The notes under the pieces were generated by a model. The model had not been told where the DNA came from and did no database searches. It saw only the letters and a list, made by a program, of their open reading frames with translations. Shown piece after piece: positions 1 through 8,479 of a DNA stretch of 64,000 nt. Made by a program: the position numbers and the translations under genes. Position 1 is the stretch's first letter. The number at the start of each line of letters is the position of its first letter. This DNA comes from Hydrogenophilales bacterium (lineage in GTDB: Bacteria; Pseudomonadota; Gammaproteobacteria; Burkholderiales; Thiobacillaceae), in assembly GCA_016719465.1 (NCBI GenBank), contig JADJYY010000018.1, positions 1 to 64,000 on the forward strand. Reading direction: 5' to 3'.

Positions 1-810
1 AAGGCCAGGCTGCTGACCGGCCGGTGGTGGTCGAGCAAAGGCGGGCCACGGCTTCCAACCGCTCCTCGTTCGTCACCTGATAGAAGCGCTGGCGGATCTT
101 GTCGGCCTCGTGCCGCTCGGCCAACTTCACTTCCCGGGGCTAGCGCATGAACTGCCGGGCAAGTTGTTCCCGCCCTCCGGGAAGAGTGGCGGAGAACATC
201 ATGGTCTGGCGCTTCCTCAGGTTTGCCTGGCGACGAACACCATGTCGTCATAAGCCCATGTCCAGCATGCGCGGTCGGCCTCGTCGAACACCAGGGTGTT
301 GAGGGCATCCAGGTTCAGGCTGCCCGTTGCAGGAACGGTCCATGATGCGGCCCGGCTTGCCCACGACGATGTGGGCGCCGTGTTCCAGGCCGGCCATCTG
401 CGGGCGCGTAGTGCTGCCCACCAGGAAAGATCTTGATGTTGTCCTCTCTGGCCGGGCCAGGCGGCGGATTTCCTGGGTGAGCCTGGTCGGGCCGGTTCCG
501 CGCGGGACACAGCACCAGAGCCTGGACAGCAAAATGTCTTGGGTTCAGCTTGGCCCGGCAGGGGGCAGGGCGAAGGCCGCCGTCTTGCCGCTGCCGGTCT
601 TGCCCTGGGCGATCGGAGTCGGTGCCCGCCAGGGTGATGGGCGGGCTGGCGGCCTGGATCAGCGTCATGGTCAGGTAACCAGCCGGCGCAGGTTCTCCAG
701 CACGGCGGGGGCCAGGGGCAGTTGATCGAAGGACGATCCGGCGCCGGTCGTGTCGACGGCGACGGTAGGGGGGCGAGGCGCGGGGAAGGGCGTGGGGATG
801 GCGACGGGCC
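1..810 (-). pseudogene. dbpA: DbpA-like DEAD-box RNA helicase, frameshifted, 3' end outside window
   Basis: Read from right to left, overlapping frames together give an ATP-dependent RNA helicase N-terminal half: a Q-motif region (MTPIQA-like, about 660-690), a degraded GKTGSGKT Walker A (about 590-620), a TPGRIMD-like motif Ib (about 330-370), DEAD seen as DEAD in VFDEADR (about 270), and an SAT-like motif III near 200. The parts lie in at least three frames, so no continuous product is encoded as written. The gene runs off the left edge. The indel-rich pattern matches the neighbours csp and infA, so sequence error is more likely than true decay. The DbpA assignment rests on the N-terminal wording and is moderate; RhlE-type is the alternative. 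Confidence 0.6.
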
Positions 811-1335
811 CGGATTATCCCTGCGGCGGTTGGACGCGCCGATGGTGCGTTCCGGGAGGCTGGGGGACGCAGCGACGCTGTGCCGGGCCTCAAGGAGGGA
901 GCAGCAAAGCCAGGCCCGCCCGGACGTGCCGCGGGTGCGTAGCGGTCTCACCGTGGGGTGAGGTCTGGCGAAGGCATTTCCACCGGCATGTACTTCACAA
1001 GGGCAAAGGGCGGTCAACTGCCGTCCCGGATTATCCCAGTACGCCGGAGCGTGGCGGAAGCCCTTCCGTACCCGGCCGATCGGTTCCGGGAATGCCCAAC
1101 TTGGTATCCGTCGTGGTGTTTGCCGGCGCGGATATTGTCAGGAACTTAATGGTTTTGTTTGTTAAAGCGCGCAATACGGTGCATGAGTGCGCCAGCGATC
1201 TTCAAGTTGTGCTGTTGTTGTCTGGTTTGGTACCGCAGTCCCGTACCACGCGGATTCCTCCTGCCTCTCCCCGCCGTCTTGACCTTCGCCCCAATCGGGA
1301 GCAAGCCTGTTATATTTTTTTAGGAAGTTCAAGAC
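811..1335. other. Gene-free stretch between helicase and csp
   Basis: No convincing gene is seen here. The right part (about 1130-1335) is more AT-rich and lies directly upstream of the cold-shock gene, so it probably holds the csp promoter and a long 5' leader, as is usual for cspA-type genes. The T-rich run ending near 1320 precedes the csp start by about 15 bases. Confidence 0.4.
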
Positions 1336-1538
1336 ATGGCAAGAGGTACAGTCCAAGTGGTTCCAACGATTCCAGGGCTTCGGCTTCATCACTCCCGAAG
1401 ACGGCGGTTCTGATCTCTTCGCGCATTTCTCGCGATCCAGGAGCAAGGCTTCCGAGACCTGAAGGAAGGCCAACGTCAACTTCAACGTGACCACCGGTCC
1501 CAGGGTCTGCAGGCGTCGAACATTCGTTCGCCGACTGA
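1336..1538 (+). pseudogene. Cold-shock protein (CspA family), frameshifted
   Basis: The ATG at 1336 begins MARGTV. After a one-base shift the frame reads KWF, then GFGFITPEDGG and DLFAHFS, the RNP1 and RNP2 motifs of a CSD/OB-fold cold-shock protein. Further shifts lead to GFRDLKEG and NFNVTTGP, and finally SNIRSAD-stop at 1538. The span (203 nt) is the right size for a ~67-aa Csp but is not a multiple of three. At least three indels are needed. The protein would bind single-stranded RNA as an RNA chaperone. The gene sits beside infA and a DEAD-box helicase, a sensible cold-shock neighbourhood. Confidence 0.75.
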
Positions 1539-1651
1539 GCATCAGGCCGGTTTCATCGCCGATTGGCGCGGGGTTTCCCCCCGGCCGCCCGTAAACCGGC
1601 CGAGCCCAGGCATCGCCGAGCTTTTCGTCCCGGGTACTCTGGAACGCGGCC

Positions 1652-1920
1652 ATGGCCAGGAAGAACTCATCGAAATGAATGGCGTGGTGGATGAAGTCCT
1701 GCCACGATTCCCGCTTTCACGTCACCCACACCCTCAACAATAGCCAGCCTGGTGGCCTACACCGGTGGCAAGATGCGCAAGCACCATATCCGCATCCTGG
1801 CCGGCGACAAGGTTTTCCCTGGAACTCTCCCCCTACGCCCTCAGCAAGGGCCGCATCACCTTCCCCCATATCGAGGGACGCACGCCACCGGTCAGCGCCC
1901 AACAGCGGCGCAAGCACTGA
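1652..1920 (+). pseudogene. infA: Translation initiation factor IF-1, frameshifted
   Basis: Starts MA, then EELIEMNGVVDEVLP, continues in a second frame with SLVAYTGGKMRKHHIRILAGDKV (about 1745-1815), then LSPYALSKGRIT, and ends PPVSAQQRRKH-stop at 1920. These are the diagnostic IF-1 segments (S1/OB fold). About three single-base indels break the frame. IF-1 binds the 30S A site during initiation. Many betaproteobacteria carry a second infA outside the ribosomal operon; the csp neighbour suggests this is that copy. Given the similar damage in all neighbours, base-call error is the likeliest cause. Confidence 0.75.
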
Positions 1921-1989
1921 CGCGGCCGCGGGCGATGCCCGTCGACCGGGCGTCGCGCCAAGGCCGGACGGGTGGCCAGGGCGCCGATT

Positions 1990-2191
1990 CCCCAGGAAAT
2001 CGTTAACGCTTGACCCCTTCCCGGACAGTGAACGCCGCCGGGCAGGAGACCACCATGAGGACCTGAAAGCGCGCGGCTTCAAGTTCGTCGGCTCCACCAT
2101 CGTCTATGCCCACATGCGGGCCACCGGCATGGTCAACGACCACACGGTGGATTGTTTCCGACATGGGGAAATTGCCGACATGAGTCGGTAG
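1990..2191 (+). pseudogene. tag: C-terminal fragment of DNA-3-methyladenine glycosylase I
   Basis: The last ~45 codons read DLKARGFKFVGSTIVYAHM, then RATGMVNDHTVDCF and a stop at 2191. This is the conserved C-terminus of Tag, which excises 3-methyladenine from DNA; GFKFVGSTI and GMVNDH are family hallmarks. The N-terminal two thirds (about 140 residues) are absent: only ~130 bases separate the fragment from the infA stop, so this is a truncation and not just frameshift damage. A deletion or assembly join near 1930-2030 would explain it. Confidence 0.7.
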
Positions 2192-2245
2192 CATGGAAAG
2201 ACTAAGATTGATGGCTTATTGATCATCGGCACCGAGGTTTTGAAA

Positions 2246-3265
2246 GTGACGCTGTCGAAGGGTATCCGGATCTTCGTCCTGTTGGCGCCGCTCTTTGCGA
2301 CGGCCGTGGCCTGGGGCGCCTGCCCGCCCAAACCGGCGGGCGTCCTGCCGCCGTCGTGGGCGACAACAGGTGGATCTGGAACGGGAACTGGACCAGCCTG
2401 GCAGGCGGGCGGCGAAGTGTGGTGTTCTGCGGCCCGGAAGGCTTGCCCCAGGCGGGTCGTTTGCACCGCCGCCGTGACGGCGAGCAGGCGCGCCGTGGGG
2501 AACATTTCGCCCTCGCCCGCAAGCTCAACATGGCGAAAAAGGGCGAGGCCCATCCTCTCGGCTTGCCCCTGGCCAAGGAACAGTCCGCCTTGCTGCAGCG
2601 CTTCGCCATGGGCGACGCGGGCGCCGTGTGGCTGCGCGAGGTGGCCGACGACACCCTGCGGTTGTTCAACAAGGGGTATCTGGAATACGACCGCGTGCTC
2701 TGGTCGCGATCGGTCAGGCAGGGGCGCCTGCCGGCCCTCTCCCTGCTGATCACCGGAAAATTGACGGAAACGGCGCTGTTCGCCGGCGATGCCCAGGTCT
2801 TCAAGTTCTCCGGCTATACCGGCAGCGCCATGGCCATCAGCGCCATCGGCCTGGGGATGGCGGCCTGCGCTGCCAGTTCCCGGCCAGCAGCGAACTGGTG
2901 GACCCCCACGCCATCCTGTCCCACGAATTCGGCCATACCCGCTACGGCGATCCCGCCAGTGGCGGCACCCTGCTGGGCGAGGCGAGGACCGTGGAACGCT
3001 ACGAAAATCCGGTGCGGGTGCGCAACGGCTACGAACCCGCGCCCTGCTGTTTCGAGCGCGTCAACCAGGGCGCGCTGAAAGCCCGGAAAGACAGTCTGGT
3101 AGATCGCCTGTTGCACCTCAATGTGCGAAGGGCATCTCGGTGAAAGATATGTCCGCCGTCGATCGCTACCACTGCGACTGCCGGGGCCCCTGCCCATCAT
3201 CCTGGATTGCGTGGTGCGCGAGCGGCTACGTCACGGAAGGGCGCCACGTCCGCCTACGAGCATGA
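2246..3265 (+). pseudogene. Secreted HEFGH-motif putative metalloprotease, frameshifted
   Basis: A probable GTG start at 2246 opens a signal peptide (IRIFVLLAPLFATAVAWG). Frames then join through LAKEQSALLQRFAMGDAGAV and SHEFGHTRYGDPASGG (about 2920-2965) to LLGEARTVERYENPVRVRNG and a cysteine-containing tail (DRYHCDCRG). HEFGH fits the HExxH zinc site, with the downstream ExxRxVE-like stretch as a possible third ligand. The arrangement recalls M91-like or effector-type peptidase domains, but I do not recognise the family with certainty. At least three frameshifts occur (near 2350, 2870 and 3060-3120). It is probably exported to the periplasm or outside. Confidence 0.5.
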
Positions 3266-3355
3266 CTGCACGCTCAATTTGGAAGCCGGAACCGGCCTTG
3301 TCGCCCAGTCTCCTCCGTAATCTCCGGCTTTCGCCCACGTCCACACCCGGGCCTC

Positions 3356-3369
3356 TTGATGGACATCAA
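3356..3369 (+). promoter_or_regulatory. FNR/DNR-type box upstream of nnrS
   Basis: TTGATGGACATCAA is a perfect TTGAT-N4-ATCAA site. Its centre is about 64 bases before the nnrS ATG at 3427. A weak -10-like GACACT lies 33 bases downstream of the centre, compatible with class II activation by an FNR/DNR/NnrR-type regulator responding to low oxygen or NO. Confidence 0.75.
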
Positions 3370-3426
3370 GGCCGGGCCGGAACTTCCGACCCGACACTCG
3401 GTCCTTTCCCGGTGAACGCACCCGTC

Positions 3427-4622
3427 ATGTCCGTCTCTGGTCCCGTCTATACCGCCGCGCCCCATCGTGTCATGTTCTGCCCGGCGTCATGCAGGGGTGC
3501 TGCTCACTCTGGTAGCTGCTGGACATGGAGAGCCGGCGGGCGGGGGGCGGGCCTGGCTCGGGCATGCCCGGCCCGGCGCTGCACGTCTGGTGGATGCTGT
3601 TCGGTTTCTTCCCGTTCTTCGTGTTCGGCTTTCTGTTCACGGCCGCGCCACTGGCTGAGCGGGCCGGCCATACCTCAGGCGGCCTAGTTTCCGTCGGCAT
3701 GCTGCCCCTGGGGTGGCCCTGGTGTACGCCAGCGCCTTCATGCCGGGCCTGGCGATCGCGGGCCTGGCCTGCATGTGCTGGGCTGGGCCGTGGCGGTATG
3801 GGCGCTGTTCCGCACCCTGATCAAGTCAGCACCCGGGACAAGCGGCATCCCGCCATCGTGACGCTGGCCGCGCTGCTGGAGTGGGCTGGGAGACGCGGCT
3901 TTCCTGGCCTGGGGCGGGGCGGATTGGGCGGACGGATTGGCCGTTGCCGAGAATGCTCGGGATTTGGGGCTTCCTGACACCCACCTTCCTGGCGGTGTGC
4001 CACCGCATGATTCCCCTGGTTCACCGGCCGCATCGTGCCCAATTACGTGATGATCCGGCCCTATGGCCCGCTCTGGGTGGTCCTGGCCGGGTGCCTGATC
4101 CATGGCGTGCTGGATCTGTTCGGACATGCCGATCTGGCCTGGCCCGCCGATCTGGCCATGGCGGCCATCGTGTTCCGCTTCTCGGCCCAGTGGGGCGTGG
4201 TACGCGGTGTCCGGCAGGTCCGCCTGCTGGCCATGCTGCATGTCGGCTTCCTTTGGGCGGGGTGGCGTTTGCCTGTACGGCGTCGCCGGCCTGGCCGCGC
4301 TGGCGGGGATGACTGGTCCGCCGGCTACGCGCCGGTCCATGCCCTGGGCATCGGTTTCTTCGCCACCATGCTGATCGGCATGGCCTCCCGCGTGAGCCTG
4401 GGACATTCCGGCCGCAAGCTGGAGGCGGATGCGCTGATCTGGGGACTGTTCTGGACGGTGCAAGGCGTCGCCGCGGTACGCGTCCTCCCGGACCTGGCTC
4501 CCTCCTTGCCGGCAGCCATGATCACCCTGGCGGGGCTGCTGTGGTTGCTGGTCTTCGGTCTTTGGGCCTGGAAATTCGCGCCCATGTACTGGCGGCCCCG
4601 GGTAGACGGAAAGCCGGGCTGA
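3427..4622 (+). pseudogene. nnrS: NnrS-family polytopic membrane protein, frameshifted
   Basis: Begins MSVSGPVYTAAPHRVMF, then (second frame) HVWWMLFGFFPFFVFGFLFTA, with later hydrophobic segments. It ends with an intact stretch from about 4035 to the stop at 4622 that contains VHALGIGFFATMLIGMASRV, SLGHSGRKL and a last TM helix. RVSLGHSGR is the typical NnrS signature. NnrS proteins are haem- and copper-containing membrane proteins linked to NO stress in denitrifiers. At least four indels break the first half; the last ~195 codons are clean. The perfect FNR/DNR box upstream argues the gene is real and functional, with sequence errors. Confidence 0.75.
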
Positions 4623-4762
4623 GCCGGAGGGGGGGCGGCGGATTCGCCAGGTCGGCGGGCGGCGGTGGCCCGTCTCCGCCCTGTTGGTCCCGCGAATGGC
4701 CCCGCGCGCAAAAGAATTCCCCGTGCCTGCCGTTAAACCTCCAGGAACGGAGGAATCGAACA

Positions 4763-5278
4763 ATGAGCGATCTCGAATCCCTGCGTCGGGATATCGTGTC
4801 CATGGTGGAAGAACTACGTACCGCCATGCAGGACATCGGCGATCAGGACACCCAGGAAACCCATGTGGTATCGAATGCGCGCGACCGCCTGCGCTATATC
4901 TCGGCGTTGACGGAACAGGCCGCCGGCCGGACCCTCGGGGCGGCGGAGTCCATCGCCGACCGCCTGCAAGCCCAGCGGGCCAGGGCCGCGGAACTGATGG
5001 GCAGGACCCGGTCAGCCGACGTGCGCGGATTCCTGGCCGATCTACAGGAGGAGCACCGGCTGAGCGCCGGGGATGCCAGCGAGATCATCCAGGCCCAGGC
5101 CTTCCAGGACCTGGTGGGCCAGGTGGTCAACAAGCTCCTGGTTACCGTGCAGAAAATGGAGGATGGCCTGGTCCACCTGCTGGTGGAAGATGAGCCCGAT
5201 CAGGGCCGTCTGGCCGGCCCGGCGGTGGCGCCCGGAACCGCGATTTCCCAGGATGACGTGGACAATCTGTTCGGGTGA
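4763..5278 (+). CDS. cheZ: CheZ-type CheY-P phosphatase
   Basis: 171 aa, mostly helical. The motif QAQAFQDLVGQVV has Asp116 and Gln120 in DLVGQ, matching the catalytic DLTGQ (D143/Q147) of E. coli CheZ, which dephosphorylates CheY-P. The C-terminus ISQDDVDNLFG resembles the acidic CheY-binding tail of CheZ and the N-terminal EIDALL-type peptide of FliM. It is shorter than the usual ~210 aa because the N-terminal helix bundle is reduced. The ATG at 4763 follows a GGAGGAATCGAA ribosome site. No other chemotaxis or flagellar gene is in the window; the neighbours are nnrS and the nir cluster, so it is an orphan here. Confidence 0.85.
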   Translation: MSDLESLRRDIVSMVEELRTAMQDIGDQDTQETHVVSNARDRLRYISALTEQAAGRTLGAAESIADRLQAQRARAAELMGRTRSADVRGFLADLQEEHRLSAGDASEIIQAQAFQDLVGQVVNKLLVTVQKMEDGLVHLLVEDEPDQGRLAGPAVAPGTAISQDDVDNLFG

Positions 5279-5346
5279 GGAGAATAGGGGCCCGCGCGAA
5301 TCGACGAGCCCCTGAACTTCGGAAGCCGGCCAGGCCGGCGATGCCA

Positions 5347-5454
5347 TCAAACCAGGCTGAACAGATAAAGCATGCCGAAGTGGAAGACGATGAAAATCGC
5401 GACCGCATAGGTCACGGCACTGTTCTCGCTCTTGCTGAAAAGCTTCTGCATCAT
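5347..5454 (-). CDS. 35-aa single-helix membrane peptide
   Basis: The gene starts with tandem ATG ATG (5454-5449), preceded by a clear AGGAG at a normal distance, and ends with TGA at 5347-5349. The peptide has a short polar N-terminus with basic residues (QKLFSKSENS) and then one hydrophobic helix (VTYAVAIFIVFHFGMLYLF) that contains a histidine. It resembles small subunits of respiratory membrane complexes in form, but I do not recognise a family. It lies 89 bases past the nirN stop and has its own FNR/DNR-type box (5527-5540), so it may be transcribed separately. It is too short for ordinary gene callers. Confidence 0.65.
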   Translation of the reverse strand: MMQKLFSKSENSAVTYAVAIFIVFHFGMLYLFSLV

Positions 5455-5526
5455 GGCGTGTCTCCTGGAGAAAGATGGGATGGGTGAAACGATACGTGCG
5501 GACCGGCTCCCGGTCGAGAGCCGGGT

Positions 5527-5540
5527 TTGATGATTGTCAA
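5527..5540 (-). promoter_or_regulatory. FNR/DNR-type box upstream of the 35-aa peptide
   Basis: TTGATGATTGTCAA matches TTGAT-N4-ATCAA at 9 of 10 positions. It lies between the nirN stop and the peptide start, 73 bases before that ATG. A TATCGT -10-like hexamer (identical to the one downstream of the nirS box) lies about 42 bases from the centre, slightly longer than the usual class II spacing of ~34. Confidence 0.6.
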
Positions 5541-5542
5541 AA

Positions 5543-7210
5543 TCAGTGGCTGGTGCCCGCCGACAGCCGGGTCTTGTTCCACACGTTGTACTTGCCCACG
5601 GGGCGCTTCATGGGCAGGCGCTTGATCTCCCTCAGGGTCTTGGCGTCGTAGACGATCACGGCGCCGTCCATTTCCCACAGGGACACCAGGGCATACTTGC
5701 CGTAGCGGTCGAACTCCACGTGGGTGGCGGTCTTGCCCGGCTCGGGCTTGAGATCGGCGACGATCTCCAGGGTGCGCTTGTCGATCACGTGCATGACTTC
5801 CCGGTTCTTGCCGAAGAACACGTCGGCCCAGGCGTAGGGCGTCTCCTCATGGCTGCGCAGGAAGAAGCCAGGGCCGGCGGTGGGGATCACCTTGAGGGTC
5901 TTCCACGTCTTCATGTCGATGACCTGGATGTGGCCGTCCTTGAGGTTGGGCGAGGCCATGACCGGATGCACGACGCCGTCCTTGTCGGTCCAGTCCCAGG
6001 TGATGCCGGAACCCAGGTGGGGCATGCCGGGAATGTCCAGGTCGGCGATCTTGCGCCCGGCGCCCAGGTGGATGACCTGGCCCTTGGGCACGTCCCGGGA
6101 GGCGCCGATCAGGTGGTTGTAGCTCTGGTCGAAGAAGAAGTCGTCCAGGATCTGGTCCACCTCGATGTGCCGGACCGGCAGGGGGCCGGGCTCCGGGATG
6201 GCTTCCTTGAGCTGATAGTCGTGCACCAGGCCCTTGTAGACCGGGCGGCCGTCGTAGGGAATCTCCCAGACTTCCGGAATGTCCTTGAGCGCTGCGACGA
6301 AGCTGGCCCGGGGTCGGGCGTCATAGACCGCCGAGACGCGGGAGGTCTTGCCGTTCCGGGCTACCACCGGGATCACCTTGACCAGGGACAGGTCCTTGCC
6401 GGACAGCGCCACCAGGGAATGGGGCAGGTAATTGGCCACCATGACGTATTGCCCGTCGCTGGACACGGCCACGTTGCGGGTGTTGATGCCGGCGCGGATT
6501 TCCGCCACCACCTTCAGGTTCCACAGGTCGTACTTGGTGATCCAACCGTCGCGGCTGGCCCAGTAGACGAAGCGGCCGTCCGGGGTGAACTTGGGCCCGC
6601 CGTGCAGGGCGTAGCGGGTCTGGAAGCGGTGGAAGGGCTCCATGACGTCGCCGTCCAGCACCGAGATGTGGTGGTCGCCGTGCTCCACCACCAGGGTGAC
6701 GTTGGTCGGATCGGCCTTGAACACCGGCCTGGCGGGCAGGTCCACGTTCTCGGCGTTGACGATGTGGGAGGCGCGGATGTCGTCGCCATCCCACTTGGGC
6801 GGAATCTTGTTGGGGGTGTAGATCCAGGCGGCCAGGGCCTGGATTTCGTCGGCCTTGAGGATGTCCTTGAAGGGCGGCATCTGGGTGGCCGGCAGGCCCT
6901 CGGCGATGGCTTTCACCGCCTCCGGCTTCTTCAGCCGGGCCAGGGATTCCGGCAACAGGGTGGGGCCCATGCCCCCCAGGCGGTTGGGGGCGTGGCAGGA
7001 CAGGCAGTGGGTTTCGTAGAGCTTTTCCGGGTCGGGTGCTGCCTGGGCGGTGGCGGCGAACAGGAGGCCGGCCGCCAGGGCCAGGGTGGTCCGGCCAATC
7101 AGCCCGGCCATCCGATTTTTTAAAGGGGGGATTTGGCCGGGTCGAATCCCCCTTTGAGAAAGGGGGGAAAGCCGCGTTGGGCTGGGGTGGAGGTGGGCGA
7201 ACAGTCTCAT
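5543..7210 (-). CDS. nirN: NirN, heme d1 biosynthesis dehydrogenase
   Basis: About 555 aa from the ATG at 7210, which overlaps the nirJ stop (ATGA). It has a signal peptide (GRTTLALAAGLLFAATAQA), a cytochrome c domain with CLSCH (Cys69, Cys72, His73), then a NirS-like eight-bladed d1 propeller. NirN oxidises dihydro-heme d1 to heme d1 in the periplasm. Oddity: the 33 residues between the first ATG and the next Met are written by a GC-rich palindromic repeat (7113-7171), so the signal peptide is preceded by an unusual leader. Starting at 7111 instead would give a normal signal peptide but has no ribosome site. Confidence 0.9.
   Translation of the reverse strand: MRLFAHLHPSPTRLSPLSQRGIRPGQIPPLKNRMAGLIGRTTLALAAGLLFAATAQAAPDPEKLYETHCLSCHAPNRLGGMGPTLLPESLARLKKPEAVKAIAEGLPATQMPPFKDILKADEIQALAAWIYTPNKIPPKWDGDDIRASHIVNAENVDLPARPVFKADPTNVTLVVEHGDHHISVLDGDVMEPFHRFQTRYALHGGPKFTPDGRFVYWASRDGWITKYDLWNLKVVAEIRAGINTRNVAVSSDGQYVMVANYLPHSLVALSGKDLSLVKVIPVVARNGKTSRVSAVYDARPRASFVAALKDIPEVWEIPYDGRPVYKGLVHDYQLKEAIPEPGPLPVRHIEVDQILDDFFFDQSYNHLIGASRDVPKGQVIHLGAGRKIADLDIPGMPHLGSGITWDWTDKDGVVHPVMASPNLKDGHIQVIDMKTWKTLKVIPTAGPGFFLRSHEETPYAWADVFFGKNREVMHVIDKRTLEIVADLKPEPGKTATHVEFDRYGKYALVSLWEMDGAVIVYDAKTLREIKRLPMKRPVGKYNVWNKTRLSAGTSH
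7113..7171. repeat. GC-rich palindromic repeat, copy A (inside nirN leader)
   Basis: Contains AAAGGGGGGATTT and, inverted, AATCCCCCTTTGAGAAAGGGGGG. This is the same family as the copies at 32363, 39119, 40689 and 52029. Here it lies between the coupled nirN start and its signal peptide and is open in the nirN frame. Confidence 0.75.
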
Positions 7211-8376
7211 GATGCGGTTTCCATGCAGGACGATTGGGTGAGACCGATTTCCTCGTCGGTCAGATAGCAACCCGGGTCCTCCGCCCAGAAGTCGCCCGTG
7301 GTGTGCCAGGCTCGCACCCGGCTGTTGCCGTTGCAGAGCTCGCGGCTGGCGCAGGCGGCGCAGCGGCCCTTGACCGGCCGGGGCGACCGCTTGAGGCCAG
7401 CCATGAGCGGGTCGGCGGTGTCCATCCAGATTTCGGAAAAAGGCCGCTGGCGCGCGTTGCCCAGGGGGTAGTCCCACCACATGGTGTCGGGGTGGACCGT
7501 GCCCAGGTTGTCGATGTTGGCCACGTTGACGCCGGAGGCGTTGCCGCCCCACTGGGCGAGCCTGGCGCGGATGCGCTCGACCTTCCCCGGGAAGCGGGCT
7601 TCCACCCAGCGCAGCAGCCAGACGCCGTCGGCGTCGTTGTTGCCGGTGACGTATTCGCGCGGCTGGCCGGCCTGGACCTGTTGCCAGCAACGGTCGAAGA
7701 GCAGGTCCATGGCGTCCCGGGTGGTGCGGAAGTGGGCGTCATCCTTCCTGTTCTTGTTGCCTCGTCCCGCGTAGTTGAGGTGGGAGAGATAGAACTTGGC
7801 GATGTTCTCCGTTTCCATCAGGTCCAGCAGGGCGGGGAAGTCGTGGGCGTTGTCCTGGGTCAGGGTGAAGCGCATGCCCACCTTGGCGCCCGCGTCCCGG
7901 CACAGGCGGATGCCGTTCAGGGCCGCCTCGAAGGCGCCCTCCTTGCGGCGGAAGCGGTCGTGGGTGTCTTTCAGGCCGTCCAGGCTGATGCCCACGTAGT
8001 CGAAACCCACGTCGGCGATCTGGCCCACGTTGGCCTCGTTCACCAGGGTGCCGTTGGAGGACAGGCCCACGTAGAAGCCCATGGCCTTGGCGCGCCGGGC
8101 GAGGTCGAAGATGTCCGGGCGCAGCAGGGGTTCGCCGCCGGACAGGATGAGCACCGGCACCCGGAAGGCCTTGAGGTCGTCCATGACCCGGAAGGCTTCC
8201 TCGGTGGATAGTTCGCCCTTGAAGTCCTTGTCGGCGGAAATCGAGTAGCAGTGCTTGCAGGTCAGGTTGCAGCGCCGCACCAGGTTCCAGATCACCACCG
8301 GCCCGGGGGGATTGCGCTTCGGACCCGGAGGAGTGGGATGGGCGAGTTCCTGCATGAACTGGGTGACGCGGAACAT
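7207..8376 (-). CDS. nirJ: NirJ, radical SAM heme d1 biosynthesis protein
   Basis: 389 aa. The radical SAM cluster motif is CNLTCKHC (Cys36, Cys40, Cys43), with GGEPLLR downstream and a C-terminal SPASM-like cysteine set (CAACASRELC and a late Cys) for a second Fe-S cluster. NirJ removes the two propionate side chains of didecarboxysiroheme during heme d1 synthesis in the cytoplasm. The ATG at 8376 has TAGGAGA about nine bases upstream; an upstream in-frame Met has none. It is translationally coupled to nirN by an ATGA overlap and separated from nirH by a 77-bp inverted repeat. Confidence 0.93.
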   Translation of the reverse strand: MFRVTQFMQELAHPTPPGPKRNPPGPVVIWNLVRRCNLTCKHCYSISADKDFKGELSTEEAFRVMDDLKAFRVPVLILSGGEPLLRPDIFDLARRAKAMGFYVGLSSNGTLVNEANVGQIADVGFDYVGISLDGLKDTHDRFRRKEGAFEAALNGIRLCRDAGAKVGMRFTLTQDNAHDFPALLDLMETENIAKFYLSHLNYAGRGNKNRKDDAHFRTTRDAMDLLFDRCWQQVQAGQPREYVTGNNDADGVWLLRWVEARFPGKVERIRARLAQWGGNASGVNVANIDNLGTVHPDTMWWDYPLGNARQRPFSEIWMDTADPLMAGLKRSPRPVKGRCAACASRELCNGNSRVRAWHTTGDFWAEDPGCYLTDEEIGLTQSSCMETAS

Positions 8377-8395
8377 GGGCCGGTCTCCTATTGGA

Positions 8396-8472
8396 CGTAG
8401 GGCGCAATAACCGCGGGGCATTGCGCCAGGTTTATCCGGTGGTGCAATGCGCTTCGCTTATTGCACCCTACG
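8396..8472. repeat. REP-like inverted repeat between nirH and nirJ
   Basis: Outer arms CGTAGGGCGCAATAA and TTATTGCACCCTACG, inner arms GGCATTGCGCC and GGTGCAATGC. The GTAGGG...CCCTAC termini are shared with the elements at 58545 and 62513, although the inner sequence differs (GCAAT type here, GGGTTA or GGGCC type there). It could act as an mRNA-stabilising hairpin in the nir transcript. Confidence 0.75.
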
Positions 8473-8479
8473 CTTCCGA

